A stretch of 48,228 bases of DNA from Bacteroidales bacterium. Lineage in GTDB: Bacteria > Bacteroidota > Bacteroidia > Bacteroidales > Paludibacteraceae. Within the stretch, counting starts at the first letter, position 1. Each line of letters begins with the position of its first letter. The notes beneath the pieces are model-generated. The model saw only the letters and a list, made by a program, of their open reading frames with translations. It did not search any database and was not told the origin of the DNA. Position numbers and translations under genes: made by a program. Of the stretch, positions 43,216-48,228 are shown in pieces. The stretch is from contig CAAFYY010000023.1 of NCBI GenBank assembly GCA_900767385.1, forward strand, positions 1 through 48,228. Direction: 5' to 3'.

Positions 43216-43251
43216 AGCCGAGAGTTCTAAAAAACTCTCGGCTTATTTTTT
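43216..43251. terminator. Bidirectional terminator between yccF and the flavodiiron gene
   Basis: AGCCGAGAGTT (43216-43226) and AACTCTCGGCT (43233-43243) form an 11-bp perfect stem, with six Ts at 43246-43251 on the + strand and a T-rich run on the - strand. Confidence 0.88.
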
Positions 43252-43268
43252 GTCCTCAACGAGAAGGA

Positions 43269-44423
43269 TTATTCTGCAAGGACAGCATCAGCAAGTGCTT
43301 CCATCTGAGGCATATCCTCTGCTTTGAGAGTGCTTTTGATGGTCACGACTGGCTCAACGAGTTTGATGTCTTTCATCGGCTCAATCATGCTCTTCATGAC
43401 GCGGGCGGCAGTAGGTGCCCAAGAGCCGTTTTCGATGATGCCGACTGTGCGTTTTTGATACCCTTTGGCAGCCAGTTTCCAGAGGAACATCTGCATGGGA
43501 GGGAAGACGGTGGCGTCGTAGCTGGCAGCGGCAACAACGAGATGACCCATGCGGAAAGCGTCTTCGATGACCTCAGCCATATCGTCGCGACAGAGGTCGG
43601 CAACAACCACTTTCTTAGCCCCTTTCGCGCGGAGGATGTCGGCGAATTTCTCGGCAGCACGGGCGGTGTTGCCATGGATGGAGGCGTGAGCCACAAGGAC
43701 GCCCTCGGTCTCAACGCCATAGGCACTCCAGATGGTGTAGAGTCGCAGAGCCTCAGCGAGTTTCTCGCCCTCAAGGACAGGACCATGGAGCGGACAGATG
43801 GTGTCGATTTGCAAGCCAGCAGCTTTCTTCAGCACGGCAGAAACCTGGGTGCCGTATTTGCCGCAGATATTGAAATAGTAGCGGCGAGCCTCGCATGCCC
43901 AATCGTCGGGATCGGCATCGTAGACACCGAATTTGCCGAAGCCGTCGGCAGCGAAGAGTACGTGTTCGGAAGATTCGTAGCTCATCATCACCTCTGGCCA
44001 ATGGACCATCGGGGCAGCCACGAAGGTCAGGGTATGCTCGCCCAAGGCAAGGGTGTCGCCCTCCTTGATTGCCAAGGAGTTTTTCACCGGGCAAGGCTCC
44101 ATGAATTGCGCCATCATCTGCAACGCCTTTTGAGAAGCAACAACCTGTGTTTCAGGATATGCAGACACGAAAGCAGCGATTGAGCCAGCATGGTCAGGCT
44201 CCATGTGATGAACCACGAGATAGTCGGGGCGACGGCCCTTCAACGCGCCAGCAAGTTTCTCAAGCCACTCTTCTGTTTTGCGAGGGTCGACGGTGTCCAT
44301 CACCGCGATTTTCTCGTCTTCAATGAGATAGGAGTTGTAGCACATTCCCTCTGGGGTGACGTACTGACTTTCAAACAAATGCATGGTGGGATCGTCCACA
44401 CCGATATAGTGTATTTTCTTCAT
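43269..44423 (-). CDS. Flavodiiron protein (FprA/Rbo-type)
   Basis: A 384-residue A-type flavodiiron protein that reduces O2 to water or NO to N2O in anaerobes. The di-iron ligands are visible in HMEPDHAGS (His73, Glu75, Asp77, His78), MVHWPE, FAADGFG, and CPLHGPV, and the C-terminal flavodoxin domain (from about 250) starts with VLVAHASIHGNTARAAEKFAD, the FMN-binding loop. No rubredoxin domain follows, so an electron donor must be elsewhere. The start at 44423 (MKKIHYIG) is the family beginning. A -7 element TAATTTTG lies 28 bp upstream. Confidence 0.94.
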   Translation of the reverse strand: MKKIHYIGVDDPTMHLFESQYVTPEGMCYNSYLIEDEKIAVMDTVDPRKTEEWLEKLAGALKGRRPDYLVVHHMEPDHAGSIAAFVSAYPETQVVASQKALQMMAQFMEPCPVKNSLAIKEGDTLALGEHTLTFVAAPMVHWPEVMMSYESSEHVLFAADGFGKFGVYDADPDDWACEARRYYFNICGKYGTQVSAVLKKAAGLQIDTICPLHGPVLEGEKLAEALRLYTIWSAYGVETEGVLVAHASIHGNTARAAEKFADILRAKGAKKVVVADLCRDDMAEVIEDAFRMGHLVVAAASYDATVFPPMQMFLWKLAAKGYQKRTVGIIENGSWAPTAARVMKSMIEPMKDIKLVEPVVTIKSTLKAEDMPQMEALADAVLAE

Positions 44424-44450
44424 AATAGTAAATTGGGTGATTATTTCGTG

Positions 44451-44458
44451 CAAAATTA
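44451..44458 (-). promoter_or_regulatory. Candidate -7 element of the flavodiiron gene
   Basis: On the - strand TAATTTTG followed by C. No TTG at 19-20 bp upstream. Confidence 0.45.
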
Positions 44459-44836
44459 CAAAAATATCACCAATTTCCGACTCCCGACCGATGAAAAGGA
44501 GACGGCAGCAGCCATTTTTCTTCCGTTTCAGCGAGTCGTAAAACGGCGGCGACACAAATCACCCGAGCATTTGGAGGCGACAAAACGGCAGCACCTATTT
44601 CCACGAGAAAACTCCGCGTAACATTTTGGCAGCAGAAAGCAGCGAAACAATTTTCAAAGGTTCAGAATGGCAGCAACCATTGTTCTTTCCTGACACTTCA
44701 CACCAAAATATTTTTGGAGAAACAGATCTGCGAAATCACAAGAAGCAAACCATTTTCATAGAAAGCATTCCGCCACCCGACCGACCAACGAGGAAAACAT
44801 CCTGTCGGAAGTCGGCTTTTTCACCACTATTTTTAT
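44459..44836. repeat. Gene-free tract with degenerate repeats
   Basis: About 380 bp with no credible gene. The motif GGCAGCA starts at 44504, 44587 and 44669, 82-83 bp apart, each time in a related setting (for example GGCAGCAGCCATTTTTCTTCC and GGCAGCAACCATTGTTCTTTCC). The words CCGACTCCCGACCGA (about 44477) and CCGCCACCCGACCGA (about 44771) lie at either end. AAAACGGCAG resembles words in the gene-free left end of the window. Confidence 0.45.
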
Positions 44837-44844
44837 TACCTTTG
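44837..44844 (+). promoter_or_regulatory. Candidate -7 element of the nitroreductase gene
   Basis: TACCTTTG followed by C, 24 bp before the ATG. No clear -33 element. Confidence 0.5.
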
Positions 44845-44867
44845 CGCCATCAAAACAGACAAGACTC

Positions 44868-45608
44868 ATGAAGACAATCAACACCAGACGCACAATACGC
44901 AAATACACCTCTCAAGAAGTCTCCAACGAGCTGCTCAACAAGCTGTTGACGCAGGCAGCACGCACCCAAACCATGGGCAATCTCCAGCTCTATTCTGTGG
45001 TCGTGACCCGCGACGAAGCCCAGAAAGCAGCCCTCGCACCCGCCCATTTCAACCAACCAATGGTAAAGGGAGCTTCCGTGGTGCTGACCATCTGTGCCGA
45101 CTTCCGCCGCACCACCACTTGGTGTGAAAACCGCAAAGCCAACCCCGGCTACGACAACTTCCTTTCGTTCATGAACGCAGCCACAGACGCATTGCTTTTC
45201 ACACAGACTTTCTGCAACTTAGCAGAAGAAGAGGGCTTAGGTCTCTGCTTCCTCGGCACCACCGTCTACATGCCGCAGATGATTATCGACACCCTCAAAC
45301 TGCCACAACTCGTGATGCCTGTTGCCACCCTCACCGTCGGCTGGCCAGACGAGGAGCCCGCGCTCAGCGACCGCCTCGACGTGCCCGCTTTTGTCCACGA
45401 CGAGTTTTATCACGACTACACACCAGCCGACATCGACCGCCATTATGCCGAGAAAGAGGCTTTGGAAGAGAACAGACACTTCGTTGAAATCAACAAGAAA
45501 GAGACACTGGCTCAAATCTTTACAGACATCCGCTACACCCGCCGCGACAACGAGGCCATGAGCGAAGGACTCATGGAAGCGCTCCGTCGCCAGGGATTCG
45601 TCAAATAG
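44868..45608 (+). CDS. Nitroreductase family protein
   Basis: A 246-residue FMN-dependent nitroreductase-like NAD(P)H oxidoreductase of the NfsA branch. The N terminus MKTINTRRTIRKYTSQEVSNELLN is the FMN-binding Arg-Arg-x-x-Arg segment. FMNAATDALLFTQTFCNLAEEEGLGLCFLGT (about 104-134) and LPQLVMPVATLTVGWPDEEPALSDRLD (about 145-171) follow. Physiological substrate unknown. It is monocistronic, with a strong terminator after it. Confidence 0.9.
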   Translation: MKTINTRRTIRKYTSQEVSNELLNKLLTQAARTQTMGNLQLYSVVVTRDEAQKAALAPAHFNQPMVKGASVVLTICADFRRTTTWCENRKANPGYDNFLSFMNAATDALLFTQTFCNLAEEEGLGLCFLGTTVYMPQMIIDTLKLPQLVMPVATLTVGWPDEEPALSDRLDVPAFVHDEFYHDYTPADIDRHYAEKEALEENRHFVEINKKETLAQIFTDIRYTRRDNEAMSEGLMEALRRQGFVK

Positions 45609-45640
45609 TCAACAGCACATAGGTTTAACATAACTGAAGG

Positions 45641-45680
45641 AATCAGGCTGCTCCGACACACGGAACAGCCTGATTTTCTT
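45641..45680 (+). terminator. Terminator after the nitroreductase gene
   Basis: AATCAGGCTG (45641-45650) pairs with CAGCCTGATT (45666-45675), and TCCG with CGGA inside with one mismatch; TTTTCTT follows. Confidence 0.88.
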
Positions 45681-45751
45681 TACGAAGTACCAGCAAATCA
45701 GGAATACTGAAAAAATTAAGATACGAAATGCTAAAAAGTATAGGATATATC

Positions 45752-45771
45752 AAAAAAGATACTATCTTTGC
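45752..45771 (+). promoter_or_regulatory. nqrA promoter region with shared box
   Basis: AAAAAAGATACTATCTTTGC contains the -7 element TATCTTTG (45763-45770) and the palindrome AAAGATACTATCTTT. It is identical to 22650-22631 upstream of the sialidase gene. No clear -33 element. The nqrA leader would be about 95 nt. Confidence 0.6.
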
Positions 45772-45871
45772 AGTTGATTTGCTAGCGATGGACTTGTTCC
45801 GACAGGTTCACCGCAATGCGCTAATGTACAAGCAATTGGCAAACAAGGAAAACAAACGTAATTTCATTTAT

Positions 45872-47224
45872 ATGGAAACCTTAAAAGTAAAAAAAGGATT
45901 AAACATTGCCATCTCTGGCATCGCAACCCAGGAAACGGCAGTTGCCCGCAAGCCACAAACCGTGGCTTTGGTGCCTGACGACTTCCACGGTCTGACCCCA
46001 AAAGTTGCAGTGAAAGAGGGTGATGCAGTTAAGGTTGGTAGCGTATTGTTCTTCGACAAGAAACACCCTGAGCTCAAAGTCACATCACCAGTAAGTGGTA
46101 CAGTGGCTGAAGTAAAGCGTGGCGACCGTCGCAAACTGCTCTATGTCTCTGTAAACGCAGCAGAAGAGCAAGCTTACGAACAATTCGAAACCAGTTCACG
46201 CACACCAGAAAATCTCCGCAACGTGGTATTTGGTAGCGGCTTCGGCGCATTCATCATGCAGCGTCCTTACGGCGTTGTTGCCAATCCCGAAGTAACACCT
46301 AACAACATCTTCGTGTCCGCCTTCGACACAGCACCTCTCGCAGCCGACTACAACTACGTATTGGCTGGTCGCGAAGCTGACGTTCAAGAAGGTCTCTCTG
46401 CTTTGGCAAAACTCACCTCAGGCAAACTCTACTACACAGTAAATGCCGAGACAAGCGCTGCCCTCCGCAACATGAAAGACGTTGAGGTGAACGAAATCAA
46501 CGGACCACACCCAGCAGGTCTCACCGGCACCCAAATCAACATGCTCTGCCCTATCAACAAAGGCGAAGTGGTTTGGACAATGAACATTCAGGACGTAGCT
46601 CTCCTCGGCCAATTCCTCCGCACTGGCAAGGTGGACTTCACCAAAACCATCGCAGTGGCAGGCCCAGAGGTTAAAGCACCTAAATATGTAAAAGCCTTGG
46701 TTGGCACCCCAGTGGCCGACCTCACCGACGGCAACCTCAACAACGACAAGAAACTCCGCATCATCAACGGCAACGTGCTCACCGGCAAACCTTGCTGCGA
46801 GGGCGCATTCCTCAACCCACTGGTCAACGAAATCAGTGTCATCGCTGAAGGCGACACCGAAGACGAAATGTTCGGTTGGATTGCTCCACGTTTCAACATG
46901 TTCAGCAACAGCAGCCTCTTCACAGCCAAATTGGCCAAATGCCTCAACAAGAACAAGACCTTCAAATTCGATGCTCGCGTACTCGGCGGCCTCCGTGCCT
47001 TCATCGCCAGCAACGAGATTGAGAGAGTGTTCCCAATGGACATCATGCCAGAACAACTCGTGAAAGCCATGATTGCCAAGAACCTCGACAAGATGGAACA
47101 ACTCGGTGCCTACGAAGTGGTTCCTGAAGACCTCGCTCTCTGCGAATATGTCTGCACCTCAAAAATCGAGATTCAACGCATCGTTCGCGAAGCTTTGGAC
47201 TACATGCGTGGCGAACTTGAATAA
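45872..47224 (+). CDS. nqrA: Na+-translocating NADH:quinone reductase subunit A
   Basis: A 450-residue NqrA, the cytoplasmic peripheral subunit of the NADH:quinone reductase that pumps Na+. It opens METLKVKKGLNIAISG, has the biotinyl-lipoyl-like N-terminal KVGSVLFFDKKHPELKVTSPVSGTVAEVKRGDRR (about 51-84), GPHPAGLTGTQINML (about 210-224), and the C-terminal VFPMDIMPEQLVKAMIAKNLDKMEQLGAYEVVPEDLALCEYVCTSKIEIQRIVREALD. The start at 45872 gives the normal length; the frame from 45728 would cover the promoter. It is followed by nqrB after 33 bp, and the rest of the operon lies beyond the window. Confidence 0.96.
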   Translation: METLKVKKGLNIAISGIATQETAVARKPQTVALVPDDFHGLTPKVAVKEGDAVKVGSVLFFDKKHPELKVTSPVSGTVAEVKRGDRRKLLYVSVNAAEEQAYEQFETSSRTPENLRNVVFGSGFGAFIMQRPYGVVANPEVTPNNIFVSAFDTAPLAADYNYVLAGREADVQEGLSALAKLTSGKLYYTVNAETSAALRNMKDVEVNEINGPHPAGLTGTQINMLCPINKGEVVWTMNIQDVALLGQFLRTGKVDFTKTIAVAGPEVKAPKYVKALVGTPVADLTDGNLNNDKKLRIINGNVLTGKPCCEGAFLNPLVNEISVIAEGDTEDEMFGWIAPRFNMFSNSSLFTAKLAKCLNKNKTFKFDARVLGGLRAFIASNEIERVFPMDIMPEQLVKAMIAKNLDKMEQLGAYEVVPEDLALCEYVCTSKIEIQRIVREALDYMRGELE

Positions 47225-47257
47225 TCACAAAAAGGAAAAAACAAATCTTCAAGCAAT

Positions 47258-48228
47258 ATGAATTTTTTAAAGAAAACTGTAGATAGACTCGAGCCCACCT
47301 TCTCCGAAGGCGGCAAGCTATCGAAGCTTCACTCGGTTTTCGATGGTTTCAAAACATTCATGTTTGTGCCAAACACCACCTCAAAAAGCGGTGTAAACAT
47401 CCATGACGCCATCGACTCCAAGCGACTCATGATCACAGTTGTGATAGCCTTGATACCTGCCCTTCTCTTTGGCATGTGGAACGTAGGTTATCAACACTTC
47501 CACGCTGTCGACGTAGCAGCCACCTTCTGGAATCAGTTCTGGTTTGGCTTCCTCGCCGTACTGCCAAAACTTCTGGTGTCTTACATCGTAGGTCTCGGCA
47601 TCGAGTTCACCAGCGCACAAATCAAGAAAGAAGAAATCCAGGAAGGCTTCCTTGTTTCAGGTATCTTGATCCCAATGATCGTGCCTGTTGACACCCCACT
47701 CTGGATGCTCGGCTTGGCAACCGCCTTCGCCGTAATCTTCGCAAAAGAAGTATTCGGTGGCACCGGCTACAACATCTTCAACGTAGCATTGGTAACCCGC
47801 GCATTCCTCTTCTTCGCTTACCCAACATCCATGTCAGGCGACCAAGTATGGGTTCGCACCCGCGACGCCTTCGGTTGGGCTGCTGGCGACAAAATCGACT
47901 CATTCTCAGGCGCTACTCCACTCGGTCAGCTCGCAACATCTGCCGGTTCCGACGCCGCTTACCACGATATCCTCGGCCAAGCCATCGGTTTCAAAGAAGC
48001 ATTCTTCGGTATGATTCCTGGCTCAATCGGTGAGACAAGCACCTTGGCTATCCTCATCGGTGCAGCATTGCTCATCATCACCGGTGTAGCAAGCTGGAAG
48101 ACCATGCTCTCAGTATTCGTTGGTGGCGCTCTCACCGCATTTGCATTCAACCAATGGGGTCCTGACACCGCTATCGCAAACCTCCCTTGGTACGAACACC
48201 TCGTACTCGGCGGCTTCGCCTTCGGTGC
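47258..48228 (+). CDS. nqrB: Na+-translocating NADH:quinone reductase subunit B (partial)
   Basis: The first 323 codons are in the window and the gene runs off the right edge; about 60-90 more residues are expected. It starts MNFLKKTVDRLEPTFSEGGKLS. Hydrophobic helices follow, for example MITVVIALIPALLFGMWNVGY. FSGATPL (about residues 219-225) is the flavin-attachment motif, whose Thr carries covalently bound FMN in NqrB. Together with nqrA it shows the start of an nqrABCDEF operon. Confidence 0.95.
   Translation, partial: MNFLKKTVDRLEPTFSEGGKLSKLHSVFDGFKTFMFVPNTTSKSGVNIHDAIDSKRLMITVVIALIPALLFGMWNVGYQHFHAVDVAATFWNQFWFGFLAVLPKLLVSYIVGLGIEFTSAQIKKEEIQEGFLVSGILIPMIVPVDTPLWMLGLATAFAVIFAKEVFGGTGYNIFNVALVTRAFLFFAYPTSMSGDQVWVRTRDAFGWAAGDKIDSFSGATPLGQLATSAGSDAAYHDILGQAIGFKEAFFGMIPGSIGETSTLAILIGAALLIITGVASWKTMLSVFVGGALTAFAFNQWGPDTAIANLPWYEHLVLGGFAFG

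Noticed and set aside
44626..44871. 81-residue frame ending at the nitroreductase start
   Set aside because: Lies in degenerate repeats, low complexity, and would run through the -7 element of the nitroreductase gene.
1..48228. CRISPR arrays, prophage or transposase genes
   Set aside because: No regular spaced repeats of CRISPR type and no transposase, integrase or phage structural protein motif was found on either strand.

Overview
The window looks like a chromosomal segment of a gut- or mucosa-type anaerobe of the order Bacteroidales. Evidence: SusC/SusD outer-membrane pair, type IX-like C-terminal sorting domain, Na+-translocating NADH:quinone reductase (Nqr), flavodiiron protein, and promoters of the Bacteroidetes type (TTTG/TTG, about 19 bp, TAnnTTTG) in front of most transcription units, with almost no Shine-Dalgarno sequences. 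The genus cannot be fixed from the sequence alone. There are no rRNA genes, insertion sequences, phage genes or CRISPR arrays.

Layout. 1-1032: no convincing gene; a strongly purine-biased tract with degenerate repeats, then unexplained sequence. 1033-5764: cutC convergent with a fucosidase-transglutaminase pair. 5867-6213: tRNA-Glu and rpsT. 6361-13294: a long minus-strand housekeeping run (cysS, lipoprotein, mazG, LOG protein, DUF4271, hemD, rnpA, yidD, acyl-ACP thioesterase). 13410-16832: three envelope-polysaccharide genes (AlgD-type sugar dehydrogenase, DUF354 protein, FemAB/GNAT protein). 17001-22409: a giant secreted sialidase followed by a small protein with a PEP/PID-CTERM-like tail. 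22735-27698: small membrane protein, uvrD-type helicase, recA and a WecA-like transferase. 27899-33800: SusC, SusD and a Big_2-domain lipoprotein in one operon. 34144-37148: acidic repeat protein, rsmI and a HAD phosphatase, divergent from tdk. 37214-42033: mscS, an unusual amidase-like protein and pssA in one operon. 42219-45608: rplS, yccF, flavodiiron protein and nitroreductase. 45872-end: nqrA and the start of nqrB.

How the genes fit together. Sialidase and fucosidase remove the terminal sugars of host mucin-type glycans, and the SusCD pair imports an oligosaccharide that cannot be named here. The AlgD-type dehydrogenase, DUF354 and FemAB genes, beside a PEP-CTERM-like protein, suggest a surface polysaccharide or sorting pathway and form the most unusual neighbourhood. 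The Nqr complex, flavodiiron protein and nitroreductase fit anaerobic energy conservation with oxygen or nitrosative defence.

Most of the window is ordinary Bacteroidales chromosome. The observations most worth checking are the PEP-CTERM-like/FemAB/AlgD neighbourhood, the sialidase leader with two candidate promoters and repeat structure, a 20-bp box shared by the sialidase and nqrA promoters, face-to-face promoters between tdk and its divergent neighbour, a C8 tract at the predicted mscS start site, and an amidase whose zinc ligands are split by a golvesin-like insertion.
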